Source: Chiridota heheva (lineage: Eukaryota > Echinodermata > Holothuroidea > Apodida > Chiridotidae). Taken from it: a stretch of 64,000 nt of DNA. The stretch lies in contig JAIGNY010000725.1 of assembly GCA_020152595.1 (NCBI GenBank), positions 803,501 to 867,500 of the forward strand, read 5' to 3'. This document shows, piece after piece, positions 1 through 11,531 of this stretch (its first letter is position 1; every line of letters begins with the position of its first letter). The position numbers were made by a program, and so were the translations under genes. Under the pieces are notes generated by a model. The model was given only the letters and a program-made list of their open reading frames with translations, was not told the origin of the DNA and searched no databases.

Positions 1-540
1 ATACCTCACCCAGGGGTTGCATTACTTGTCACAGCATGCGTTGTTTCCATAGAAACCGGGGTAGTGGGGTACATGTCACATCTAGGGATATCACTGGATG
101 GTATATCCATGATCAACATTATCCTATGCATTGGTTTCAGCATTGATTTCTCTGCCCATATTTCATATTCATACGTTATCCAACATTCATCTCTCTCCCC
201 AAAGGAGAAGGCTGCGAGGGCACTTCAGATGCTAGGGTACCCTGTCATGCAGGGTGCCTTGTCCACAATGGTTGGCATTTTCTGTCTCCTCTTCACTAAG
301 AGTTACATCTTCCATGTCTTTGCCAAGATTATGCTGTTGGTGATGGGTTTTGGGATGTTCCATGGTCTCGTGATTCTTCCCGTGGTTCTGACCTTGTTGG
401 AGTACTGTTGCAGTGGATACAGGAAAAAGAATGGTCCCCCGGCCCCCGCATCTACTTCTGCTCGCACAGCTCCCACTTCTGAAGGTAATGTTGCATCATA
501 TACCACACCTGAATTTATCACCAGAGAAACTGTAATATGA
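1..540 (+). CDS. Patched-related RND/sterol-sensing membrane protein, C-terminal part
   Basis: The frame is open from the first base of the window to a TGA at 538-540, so this is the 3' end of a larger gene whose upstream exons lie outside; the ATG at 64 is internal. The ~179 residues hold about four hydrophobic segments and the motif GISMINIILCIGFSIDFSAH, the GxxxD-type transmembrane signature of the second RND half in Patched, Patched-domain-containing and PTR proteins. An amphipathic loop (PKEKAARALQMLGYPV) follows, then two more membrane segments (GALSTMVGIFCLLFTKSY and the region ending GLVILPVVLTLLEYCC), and a polar Pro/Ser/Thr-rich cytoplasmic tail. Known of the family: proton- or cation-coupled transport or sensing of sterols and lipids, including Hedgehog-pathway and PTCHD3-like proteins. 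I cannot tell which member this is. A host gene with no visible damage. Confidence 0.85.
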   Translation: MPHPGVALLVTACVVSIETGVVGYMSHLGISLDGISMINIILCIGFSIDFSAHISYSYVIQHSSLSPKEKAARALQMLGYPVMQGALSTMVGIFCLLFTKSYIFHVFAKIMLLVMGFGMFHGLVILPVVLTLLEYCCSGYRKKNGPPAPASTSARTAPTSEGNVASYTTPEFITRETVI

Positions 541-780
541 TCCCTAGGTCCTGGTCTTTATGAACAGGTGTATAATTACTGCAGTTATTAGTTACCGACA
601 TTTTCTCCAAGCCATGCTGGAGGTGAGTTTCGGTATGCTAGTGTATGATCTTGTGGAAGATGGGCGTTTCTTCTGAGAAGTATGTGGTTTTCCATAAGCA
701 CCTGATATTATCTTAACTTGCACATTATTCCAGTATAAGAACTGTGAGAGGTAATAAGCTTTTTCTCTTATTAATAAAAA
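541..780 (+). terminator. 3' UTR and poly(A) signal of the Patched-related gene
   Basis: An AATAAA lies at 773-778, about 235 nt after the stop codon, and is the first strong polyadenylation signal downstream. The minisatellite starts immediately afterwards. Whether it is used is inferred. Confidence 0.5.
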
Positions 781-785
781 AAACC

Positions 786-1132
786 TTAAGGTGGGTGAAG
801 GGAAAATAAGGTGAGTGAAAGAGAAATAAGGTAGGTGAAGGTGAAATAAAGTGGGTGATGGGGAAATAAGGTAGGTGATGGGGAAATAAGGTGGGTGAAG
901 GGGAAAGTTGGTGGGTGAAGGGAAAAATAGGTGGGTGAAGGGGAAATAAAGTAGGTGAAGGGGAAATAAAGTGGGTGAAGGTTAAATGAGGTGGGCGAAG
1001 GGGAAATGAGGTGGGTGAAGGGGAAATGAGGTGGGTGAAGGGGAAATGAGGTGGGTGAAGGGGAAATGAGGTGGGTGAAGGGGAAATGAGGTGGGTGAAG
1101 GGGAAATGAGGTGGGTGAAGGGGGAAACAAAG
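786..1132. repeat. Minisatellite, ~20 bp unit
   Basis: About 17 tandem copies of a 20 bp unit with core GGTGGGTGAAGGGGAAATGA. Copies from about 1000 to 1120 are nearly identical, while those at 790-990 are more diverged (AAATAAG variants). This is consistent with recent expansion on the right side. The open reverse frame across it (repeating FPLHPPH) is a by-product of the repeat. Confidence 0.95.
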
Positions 1133-2759
1133 TGGTATTTAAAGAAGTTTTTTTAGAATATTGGTTATACTCACATTTAGAATTAGCCAGGGTGAAAGAG
1201 CACAGGTAGTGTTGGAAGTAGATCACTTGCCTCGTTGTTTATATATAAAATATAATCTTATATAGTGTAGAAAAATTGTATTAAGATGACTGGTTGTAAC
1301 ATTATGCCCATGGCTATTCTGGGCTAGGATGGGGGTTTCCCTCTGTTGGAGGGATATATAATGAATGTGTATGTTGCTCCCAATAAGTTCATGTAAAACA
1401 AAAATTCATTTATAAGCTAAAAAATGGTTGTCAATAATATTCTCTTGGTCATTTGAACAGATAAAATAGCTAAAATATTGAAATTGAAAAGAAGATGCAA
1501 AAGTTTACTTACATGTCCCCCAGTCTGGAACCAAAAAAATCACACTTATTCTAATCTCCAAACATGGGAATGGCTAAACCTGGGTTATTCTTTGAAATGA
1601 CACTGTTTTACAGCATATTAAGCCATGTTGCAAGCATTAATGATTAAATGGCAAATTTCTTTTCTTTTACATTTTTGAAGTATTACACATTCAAATTTTG
1701 AAAGCAAAGTAACTTCAGAGCTGAATTATACTCTGTTTTTATTTTACTTACATGTATTTCTTTAGGAATTAGGAATCCTTCCAACCAACATCAACCATCA
1801 AAATGGTATTGTAAAAGATGTTACCACTAGGGATTTCTCTTTATTCTCATTATTTTCATACTACTTTTTAGTCATGATTCATTTTTTAAAGGATTGCATA
1901 ATTTTCTTCATTCTGCAATTAAACCCCTCTTTTAAGAAACCCCTTTTTCAAGAAACCCCTCTTTTAACCTCTTACCTGGTAACTACCTCACACTTATGCT
2001 CCTTTTTCTTTGCATGCAATTCGATATTTCAGCTTGCAGTCTTGAAAGAATAAAGGAAATTTTCTGCATACATTGTTGAGATAATGTCTTAGAAACCAGT
2101 GACCGCAATGTTTGAAAATATGAAAGAATAGAGAACAGAGTCGTAGGAGTTGCTAGTACAAATTTAAGTGCCAAGCTTGTAAATACTGTACTGTTTAAAT
2201 TGTATGTATTAGCCGTAGCCAAAGAAAGCCTTTACCAATGTGTATTTGCTGTGTTTAAGCATCTAAACATCTTGATTTTTTTGTCAGTTTCTTGTTTGGC
2301 TTTGCAAAAATATAACTGTATTGCTTGAATATTTATGTTGCATGAATTATTCTTACAAAAATAATGTAAAATTGATAATACTTGTGTGTAAAATTAAGTC
2401 TTTTTGAATTAAGTATAAACCAATATTAAAGTTAAGCATAATTTAGAAGTGAAATGGTATTATGAAAGTTGTATTTTCATTGTACTTCATTTTATGTGTG
2501 CTTTGTTTTTGGATTGTATGAAGCTATACATGTATGTGCAGTATCTCTTGAGTGTCTCAAACTGGAAAGCTTGGGTGTCTCAAAAAGAGAATTTTTATTT
2601 TAGAATTTTTGCATGCCATCTACAATCAGTCTTAACAAATCTGAGTTATTTGTTACCTGTATTCACACATATCAGTTACTGCAGTACTGTAGTTCTTTTA
2701 TCATGGTCTTTCAATGTCATTATTGAGTGTGGGAATAGTTATGTGCAGTGAATTCGCCA
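1133..2759. other. AT-rich intergenic sequence, nothing recognised
   Basis: No supported gene, RNA or mobile element. A short direct repeat of AAGAAACCCCT-type units lies near 1935-1965. The short ORFs here lack family similarity. Confidence 0.6.
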
Positions 2760-3259
2760 GAGAATTTAGTTGGGGGTAGTTAGGGGACACAACAGTCAAA
2801 AGGATAAAATGGGGGGGGCATTAAAAATGTGCTGCCAGAAATCCAGCATAATGGTGTTAGATCCAGGAGTAAAGCCTTGGTAGGGGTCCAGGAGGTCAAC
2901 TCCCCAACCTCAGCAGGTTTGTTGTTTTTGATGCTCCTAAATGGCTTAAAACTAAAGACAGAAGTTTAATGGCTTAAAAACAAAACACAGAAGTTTACAA
3001 ATTAAATTGTTGAAAAAAGAACATGTTAGATTCCAATGTTAAAATCAACTCAGACTGTCAGATAAGCATTTGGGTTAACATTTCTAAACAGGCAGAAAAG
3101 AATTTTCCTCTAAAAATTGAGCCAAATAAGAAAAGAAAAAAACGAGAGTGATTCCCTGGAAGCTCTGAAGATTTTTTGTTTTTGATGCACTAAAATGACA
3201 TGAAAGCTGAAGACACAGAACAAATTTGAATGTTAAAATCAACCCAGATAAGTTGGTAT

Positions 3260-4168
3260 GGAAGAAATTTCCTGTGACAATTTGGGTGAAGAACGATTGG
3301 ATATTTGAGTCAAATACAGTAGCTCTGTAAAGGGCAAAAACATGGAAATAAATGAAAAATGTCACATGCAGGTTTTGTATAGTTTGCTATCAATTTTCTT
3401 GCCAACATTGAATGAAAATCAATACAATTTTGCAAGAAAAAGAAGACTTTTTTTCAGTCAAAACACACTTTCCCTATTTAAAATGTTGGCCCTGTCTACC
3501 TGTGTAAGCCTATAGATGCATCAGATCTTCTGCGCAATTATTACTTTCAAACTGAAATCTGGCACAAAACCATAGTGCATTAAATTTCCAGATTGTTTTG
3601 CAGTAAAACGGTGAAATCTGAAGTAAAATTTCAAATAAAACTTTATGAAAGACATGCACACTGACCAAAATTTGAGTTTTTGTTGTTAATTAGGACATGA
3701 ATTAGCTAATTATTAGGACCTATGAATTTGAAGACAGTTGGAAAAAAGAATAGAAAATCTTTGAAATCGAAGTAATGTGTGAACATTTTTAATATAGGTT
3801 TTTCATTGTGGGGGGAGGAGGGGGCACACCAACAATTTGGGGGCATGTGCTCCCCCCTCCCTTCTCAGGGACGCCACTGGTTATGTGCAAAGAAAATATA
3901 AAGCAAAATTACCTCACTGTATAGTAGTGAAATAATATTGTTTTAGATTATTTTATTGTTAGATTTATATTTATAGTTTTATTTGATTCCTAGAATTTTT
4001 CTGTAAAGATTTCTTTGAAGCATCATTTGACAAGTCAAAAACTATCCTTCAGTAAACATCTTTGGAGGCTATTGTTTGTGAAAATATTGCTTTTGAGTTT
4101 TATAATTAATTTGTCTTAATTCTTGTGCAATACGGTCTTCAACAATGAAATAGTACAATAGTAAATTG
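3260..4168 (+). repeat. Diverged duplication, copy A
   Basis: Matches 4515-5432 in the same orientation over almost its whole length. Shared landmarks are ACGATTGGATATTTGAGTCA near 3293, the G-run/GCTCCCCC segment near 3840, ATATAAAGCAAAATTA near 3895, and CATCTTTGGAGGCTATTGTT near 4059. Copies differ by many substitutions and small indels, so it is an old tandem duplication or two copies of one dispersed repeat. No coding capacity is seen. Confidence 0.85.
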
Positions 4169-4182
4169 TAATTATCTTATTT

Positions 4183-4222
4183 AGCGCCCTTTCTATACAA
4201 GTATATTCAAGAGCGCTTTACA
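4183..4222. repeat. GCGCCCTTTC/GAGCGCTTTACA imperfect palindrome, SINE-tail-like
   Basis: AGCGCCC and GAGCGCT flank a short spacer and are followed by TTTACAA. This resembles a repeat core common in marine invertebrate genomes. It lies between the two duplicated blocks. The assignment is by resemblance only. Confidence 0.35.
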
Positions 4223-4514
4223 AACATCGGATCTTTTTAGTGTAGGGGAGAGCTGCCCAAACAGCGCATCATCCATCCATTAGCTCAGGGAGGTAAATAA
4301 ACACAGCGTTACCATGCTTCTCTTCTCGCATAGTGTCCAGAAAAGCAGGTAGGGTGTGACTGTTATACCATCGGGACGTCCCCTCTGAAGGACATTCGCC
4401 AAAATGGGAATTTATAATGCATGAAGGGCAATTTGAGGGCAGGTTTGAGGGCACTTCAAATGTAAATAAGTGAGAAATCAATACAACTAGTAGTTACATT
4501 CTTTTATACTGGAG

Positions 4515-5432
4515 AACTGATATTTCCTCTGAAAATGAGGAAAATTCGGGTGAGGAACGATTGGATATTTGAGTCAAATAGCCTTGAAAAGTCAAAAATG
4601 TGGAAAGTAAAGGAAAATGTCACCTGCATGTCTTGCTTGTATATTTTGCCACCAATTTTCTTGTAAACATTTAATGAAAATATTTTTCAACTTTTTGCAA
4701 GAAAAAGAACATTTTTTTCAGTCCAAACACTCTTTTTCCTCTTGAAATCTTGGGTTTGTCTGCCCGTATATGCCTATGGATACATCAGATCTTCCGTGCA
4801 ACTTTCAAACTGTGGAGTCTGGAACAAAACCACGGTGCATCCTAAATGTTTCCGGTATGTTTTTTGCAATAAAATGATAAAATCTGAAGTAAAATTTTAA
4901 TTGAAACTTTATCAAATACATGCACAGTGACCAAAATTTGAGTTTTTTTGTATTAATGTAAAAATTGGAACAAAATAAATAATTATTAGGACCTACTGTA
5001 CTGTAAAATTTTGAAGATGGTTGAAAAAAAAGAGAATATGTTCGAAATCAAATGTAATCTGTGAACAATTTTAATGCTGTTTTTAGATTTTAATTCATTT
5101 GGGGGGACGCGCTCCCCCTCCAGCAATGCTACTGTTTCTGTGCAAAGAATATATAAAGCAAAATTATTTCAGGGTATAATGGTGGAATTGCTTAAGATTA
5201 TTTCAATATTAGTTTTCATATTTCATACTTTTTTTGGTTTTCTAGGCTTTCTTCTGTAAACTTATTTCTTTAAACATCATTTGACAAGCCATTGTGTTTC
5301 AAAACTATCCTTCAATAAACATCTTTGGAGGCTATTGTTTGTGAAAATATTGCTTTTGATTTTTATAATTAATTTTCCTTATTTCTTGTGCAATACAGTC
5401 TTTAACATTAAAATAGTACAATACTAAGTTTG
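4515..5432 (+). repeat. Diverged duplication, copy B
   Basis: The direct-orientation partner of 3260-4168, with the same order of landmarks: ACGATTGGATATTTGAGTCA near 4558, a GGGGGG/GCTCCCCC motif near 5100, ATATAAAGCAAAATTA near 5150, and CATCTTTGGAGGCTATTGTT near 5320. The 22 bp minisatellite starts about 60 bp beyond its end. Confidence 0.85.
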
Positions 5433-5493
5433 CTTCATTTACAAGCAGCAGATTTCTCCTTCAATAATAGGCGGCTGTGATATATTTTAGTTG

Positions 5494-6049
5494 GAGGCGC
5501 AAAACATGAATGGGAGGAGGCCAAAACATGAATGGGAGGCCAAAACATGAATGGGGGCCAAAACATGAATGGGAGGAGGCCAAAACATGAATGGGAGGGG
5601 GCCAAAACATGAATGGGAGGAGGCCAAAACATGAATGGGAGGAGGCCAAAACATGAATGGGAGGAGGCCAAAACATGAATGGGAGGGGGCCAAAACATGA
5701 ATGGGAGGGGGCCAAAACATGAATGGGAGGGGGCCAAAACATGAATGGGAAGGGGCCAAAACATGAATGGGAGGAGGCCAAAACATGAATGGGAGGGGGC
5801 CAAAACATGAATGGGAGGAGGCCAAAACATGAATGGGAGGAGGCCAAAACATGAATGGGAGGGGGCCAAAACATGAATGGGAGGGGCCAAAACATGAATG
5901 GGAGGAGGCCAAAACATGAATGGGAGGAGGCCAAAACATGAATGGGAGGGGGCCAAAACATGAATGGGAGGAGGCCAAAACATGAATGGGAGGAGGCCAA
6001 AACATGAATGGGAGGAGGCCAAAACATGAATGGGAGGAGGCCAAAACAT
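5494..6049. repeat. Minisatellite, 22 bp unit
   Basis: About 25 tandem copies of a 22 bp unit with core CCAAAACATGAATGGGAGG, with only a few variants (GAGGAGG versus GAGGGGG) and occasional short units. Because 22 is not a multiple of 3 and no reverse-frame stop occurs in the unit, all three minus frames stay open (about 185-204 codons), each giving the same 22-residue repeat. These are not treated as genes. Confidence 0.97.
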
Positions 6050-7430
6050 TTAACTTACTTGAAATATTTTTGCACCCCCTTGCCCCTATGGCAAGCTGCT
6101 ATTGCCTTTCAACTACTGTACTTGTTTTTTGGAAATGACTGAACATTGCCTGTCATATTTACAACATAGGCAAGAATGCACTTATCAGTGCTTTCTAATG
6201 AAGTGGAAGGGGTCAAAGTAAGTGGCGGCCACTTGCTTAGTCTACATGTAGGGTTATCGGACCACATGTGCTAAAAGCACCAAACTTGACTTGAACTAGG
6301 GTTCATTGGACTATACATACCAAACTACTGTAAGTAAGTCAAAAGGAAATTTTGACAGATTATTTTGCTGTCTTTCAGTTTAAGGTTTACTAAAAAACAA
6401 TAGGGGTAATCAGAGATAATTTTACCAGTATGCCATTCAGTTTCTTTAAGAATTAAGCTTTTGTTATTCTTTCATTGTGAATATTTCTAATTTTCTTATA
6501 AATAAAGCAATTATTAATTTTTAAAAAAAACAGCGGGTCTTAATGATTGTGAATTATATTTTGTATAAGGAGAAGTGCAACAATTTTTGCCCATATCTTG
6601 TAGTATTTAATTAGATACACTGAAAATTGCCATCCCTAAAACACAATATACAAAAGTCACTGATTGCCTTGGATAGACTTCTCACTGTGTAAATTGTAGT
6701 TTCCCTGGTGATACATTTACCCATGGTTTTGTTTCTGGTTAGAAATTTCAAATTAGGTCCTCACACAGGAAAAAAAAATCCCCCCTTTAAAGCTATTGTA
6801 TTAAGTATTTGATACATATATATTGACTACTTTTTAAGGGGCGGCACACCAGGAATTGCAAGTGGTACGTTTAAGCATAAATAGTTAACATACTGTAGTC
6901 AGTGTGCTAAGCTAGCATTTGTTGTGTATTAAAAAGAGGCAATAATGTGAAGCACTGCAGTGATATTGCACTGTCAGTCACCAGGTGTAATGTTGGCTTT
7001 TGTTTGAGAAAATGAAAGAAGTGCTTTCTGATCCACTGTTACGTCAGTACATGCTCCCATTAACATAATCCTTGCATCTATGTTTCCTTGTTATCAGTTC
7101 CTATAGGATGTGAATAGCTTCTGCTATTGAAATGGTACAGGAAATATGCTCCATATACTACAGTATTTAGCTTACCTTCAAAAAATGTTAAGAGGGTTGA
7201 AAAGCAAGGTATTGACTGTATGAAGTGTCATTGAGAAGTTCATCATATACCAGCTTTTTGCACAAGCAGGAAATCTTGTATTTCAATCTCATCTTTAATC
7301 TATTAGAATACTGGCAACATGGAGAGTTCTTGGCTAAAAAAAAAGCAGGCAAAAGGAATTATATACAATCAAAGTATATAATTGGTCTGTATTCAGTATA
7401 ATGCCTGCATCAATACATTTACTTCCTAGA
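6050..7430. other. Intergenic sequence, nothing recognised
   Basis: AT-rich, with no supported gene or RNA. Short poly-A and poly-C runs only. Confidence 0.6.
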
Positions 7431-7431
7431 G

Positions 7432-7735
7432 AAGGCAGGTAGCTTCAGTCGGTTGAGCGTACGGCTGAGTTGCTGGAGGTCCCAGGCTTGTGTCCAACAG
7501 CGATTTAACCAGCGATCTTTCCACAAATATGCAAAATGATATATGCCTACATTAATTGCAGAGGTTTGTCTTACCTTCTACCTCACCCATCCTTTAGGCA
7601 AAATGGCCAATTGTTGGGTAGCGGTCACCGTCCTTCAGAGGACGTAAAGCCATAGATCCCAAAGGCAGGGCTCCTCACTCCCTGCCTGGTTCTCTGATCA
7701 CTTTTCGAAAAGAGTAGGGTGAAAGCCTGGTGTTC
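7432..7735 (+). mobile_element. tRNA-derived SINE
   Basis: A pol III A-box-like TAGCTTCAGTCGG lies at 7440-7452 and a degenerate B-box GGCTTGTGTCC at 7485-7495, a spacing typical of a tRNA head. The body contains CCGTCCTTCAGAGGACGTAA near 7630, which resembles the conserved central region of SINEs from marine invertebrates. No clear poly-A tail or target-site duplication was resolved, so the 3' limit is approximate. The B-box is mutated, so the copy is probably inactive. Confidence 0.65.
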
Positions 7736-10700
7736 ATGCACTTTCATCCTGGTCATAATCCATGTTCATCTATGGGTGTTCAGTCACACTGTACCATCCG
7801 AGGTGGTTATTTGAGCACTTCATGTCAAAGTGAAAGTAGAAAGAAATGTGCAGAGAGCATATCCACAGTTCTTCTTTTATCAGTGTGTACTATTATATAT
7901 TGTGTGGGTGTTTGTATGTAGGTTTAGCTATCACTAACATAATCCTTTATACCTTAATATAATGCAAGATTTTTAAATATTTTTTTTTTTCTTCTTTGAT
8001 GAATCAATTTATTTCATGCATGCATGCATATTTATTGAGCATTTTTGTAAATAAGCTAAATATTTAATGTAGTACTTTTATCAGCAGTTGTGGTGTAAAG
8101 ATTAAAATGAAAGAATGTTAAGGTTCTCTGGTATTCCTTTTTAATTGTTATTACTTCTTTGGTGTGCACTTTAATTCTTTAATGGAGCACTTTCACCTGA
8201 ATAGATTTTTAAGATGTTAACACTGGTCAATGCAGCAAAGTCAGAAGTACATGCATGTGCTTTTAAAAGGACATCCTGTAAAGGAGTACTGTACCTGACT
8301 GAGACCCTAGTATTATCGTAGGGTCTCTAGAAAAAGCAAATGGTACTCTTACACCAATGATAAATGAATATCAACAATACTGTTAGATCCCGACCAGTTT
8401 ACTCAAAATGTGTTTTTCCAGTGGCTTGTGTTGGCAAGTATAATAGGGGACTCCATTCCGTCCACACCCAAATTTTATAATCAAGTTATACTTTTGTTGA
8501 TTTAAATCCATTTTCATGAATTACAGTAGGTGCTTCATACTTTGATAATTTTGCAGTTTTTAAATAATTATTTATTGAAGTGTATCTTTATTAGTAAGAA
8601 CATTTGCCAGTTGGACATTGTACTCTTTACTGGTACATCTGCTGGGTAATTGGGCATACTGTATTTATCATATTGTGGGCGATGTAAGAGTCAGTTAGAG
8701 AGTTCCCAAATCCAATGGAACTCATCACTCTTTTAAACAATGGTTCGGTAATGAAACAACAGTGAATTTAAATAAATTCATTATTGTAAAAAAGAATTTC
8801 TATAACTCTTATTAGGGTTTTTTGAAAAAAAATGTTTTTTCAATCTTCATGAAAATAATTTAGATTAAATTGTGAAGGAAAGAAATCGGACCAACATGCT
8901 ACTGCATGGGTGCTTTTGAAAAAAAGTTACAAACAGTGTGCAAGTTGAATTGTCTGATTGTTAAAACGCAGATGAATCTGAAAGAAAACAATCTGAATTT
9001 TATGTTGAGTGCTCTGGTATGTTAGTTTTACTTACGTTATCTTCTTAATCCACAAGCTTGTGCAGGTTATGTACAGTATTTGTTTTGCTTGGTGAATTAT
9101 TTGAAGCAAACAATTACCTAGTCTTTGAAATGACACTTTGTTTGTTCTTTTATGAACAATGGAATTTGCAGATAGGCTCAGTAACTGACATAAAGAGTTT
9201 CAGAATTTTGACATCCTACATTTTTTTTTTTACTTATAAAATGATTGATAAATATATGAGTAGATGTGGAAATAATTGAAATGATGTATTATGAACTTAC
9301 AAACTCTAAAATTGATTAATGTGTAAATGCACAGTACTTTAAATCTTATTGCTGAAAATGCTTGAGAGAAATTATAACCAAAGTACCAAAGAATGTGATG
9401 TTTGGTACTTGAACAATTCTGTGCCAGAAACATGCTAGTTATGCCATTAATACATTATGCATATATATTACCTTTACTATCTCTGTTTCCTTTCTCTGCG
9501 GTTGTTCATATCAAAGGTTAACATGGTCTATCCAGGGAAGTGGTCTATCCAGGAAGTGGTCTAAAGTGTCACTTCTCTGGTCTATACCATTCCATAATTT
9601 TTACCATAACCTTTCCTACCTTTCTCGTAACCCATCTGTCATTGTACTTCACCACCATTCCGCCAGCCTTTATCTTTATCTCTTACTAAGAACAGAGGTT
9701 TGTTGAATAAATATCTGCTGAGAAGGTATGCAGAGATATGTATCACTGGAATACTGGTAGAGGCAGGATATTGGTTTCATCATGGAGTGAACAATCCAAG
9801 TGTAGGTGTATAAATATTCAGTAATTTTATTAGTGCTTTTATTGTCACTTTTCAAAGATAAATGGACTTGTAGAGACAAAATGCTTCAAAATCTATTAAA
9901 AACTATACAAAAAGATTATGCAAATTTGTGATGTAATTTCATTGCAACCTTGATATTTTTGCTATATGAGAACCTGGTTCATAACAATTCTTAGAAGTGG
10001 AGTCTTTGCAATAGCCCCAATCAAATTCCAGCATGAATAGAGAAACACTCCCATCATTTTAGTGACTTAAGCTTTAGGAAAGAAATTAAACTAATTACAT
10101 GAAGATTTTGAGCCATTCATCCAGTTGTACATTACAACTTTTGAAGAAAAAAAAAAGAAAAGGGGAAAGGCAAGGAAAGAAATAATGAAACAAGCAGTGG
10201 AAGTAAAATGAAGAAATTTTGGCTTAATTTCTTGAAAAGGAAAAGAATTTCTTCAAAATGAAGGAAATTTCTTCAAATTGAAGGAAATTTCCCGAAAATT
10301 GTGCATAATTTCTCGAAAATTGAAGATGTTCAGATTAAATAGAGCAGCAACTTGCTGGAAATGTAATTGATCAGTGCAAATTTGTGGGGTGTAACAAATT
10401 TGCATTGGCCCCACTTATCTATATAAAACAGCAACAGGGATGTATCCAGGGGAGCAGTCGCTCCCCTCTTTGGGCGACTTAATGAATAATGTAGCAGTTT
10501 AATTATTGCATGTACTGATGTATGGGTTTCTGAGCTTTTCTTATTGCCAATTATCTGAAAAATTTGGTTAATGATCTGAAAAATTCGGAACATTTCTAAA
10601 AATATTTTCACTTGTTATGTGAAATTGCCTTGTATTTGAAAAACTATTGTTTGTTTTTCGTGAAACAAACTTTGGTTTTCATTTATAAGAAATGCACAAA

Positions 10701-11370
10701 ATCAGCACCACCAAAAAGTGTTCAAAACAGTGGGGCGCCGTCTCATTTTGTACGCTTCTATGAACACCTGGAGGGCTGTATCATTCAGGAAGTTTATACG
10801 AGTGTGTTTGTGTGGGAGGGGGGGGGGGGTCATTGCAGATTGGGGTTTGGGTGGATCACTATGCACTCTCCACACACAAAGGTTAACAAAATATAATAAA
10901 GATATACATCCTAATCAAAGAGTTTCAAGGCAAAAAATATTTTCCCACAAATTATGTACTTTTATTTTTATTGTCCTGCCTTGAAAAAAATGAGGTGAGC
11001 AATGGCAGCGCTTCGGGACAGTGGGTGGGGGGAGGGAGGGTGGATGTATTCCCCATACATTTTTGTGAAGTGACATTTTGTCAGATTTTAGGTTTTTAGT
11101 GCCCTCCCCCCCTCCCCTTCCCCCTGACCAAAGTACTGATGCCTCCAGCCTCTAGGAATTATAGTACGATTGACCCCCATCTTAGAATTACTGGGGCGGG
11201 GGCTGCGTTACTATTTTGGTTGCTAGAGTATGTTTGGGAAACCTCTGTTGTAAGTTGCGACTGAATGAAAAACAAATGCAATAAATAATTCAGTCTGTGC
11301 AAATTCACAACCATTGTTTCAATCGGAATTAAGATTTGAATTTGTTTTTATTTTCCTGTTCTGTCTTTAG
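7736..11370. other. Intergenic or intronic AT-rich sequence
   Basis: No gene supported. Small features: three direct repeats of TGGTCTATCCAGG-type sequence at about 9523-9565; short tandem blocks of AAATTTCTTCAAA-type at 10,214-10,325; a perfect hairpin at 10,448-10,467 (AGGGGAGC, loop AGTC, GCTCCCCT); G-rich and C-rich runs near 10,817, 11,020 and 11,105, probably tails of old repeats. Confidence 0.5.
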
Positions 11371-11531
11371 GTGGGATCTTTGTATTATATGGTAAAACAC
11401 ACGTCAATGCGGCGGACCGACTGCAGCTGAAGAACTTATCGACAAACGACAACGTAAATGAGAATCTGCATACTGCCGCCGTTAATGAAGGCTTTGATTC
11501 TACGTTCGATTCATTTACTGACATTTATTGA
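11371..11531 (+). CDS. Probable terminal coding exon, unassigned gene
   Basis: A pyrimidine-rich tract ends in CTGTCTTTAG at 11,361-11,370, a good splice acceptor. Reading from 11,373 (two bases belong to a split codon) gives 52 codons beginning GIFVLYGKTHVN and ending FDSTFDSFTDIY before TGA at 11,529-11,531. Base composition is richer in GC and codon choice looks more protein-like than the surroundings. The tail is polar with no domain. It could be an alternative or downstream last exon of the membrane-protein gene at the window start, or belong to a gene with exons elsewhere. No upstream partner exon was identified. Confidence 0.45.

Noticed and set aside
786-1226. 146-codon Pro/His/Ser-rich minus-strand ORF
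   Set aside because: By-product of the 20 bp minisatellite.
5435-6049. Three overlapping minus-strand ORFs of 185-204 residues
   Set aside because: All three frames of a 22 bp minisatellite; no start context or unique domain.
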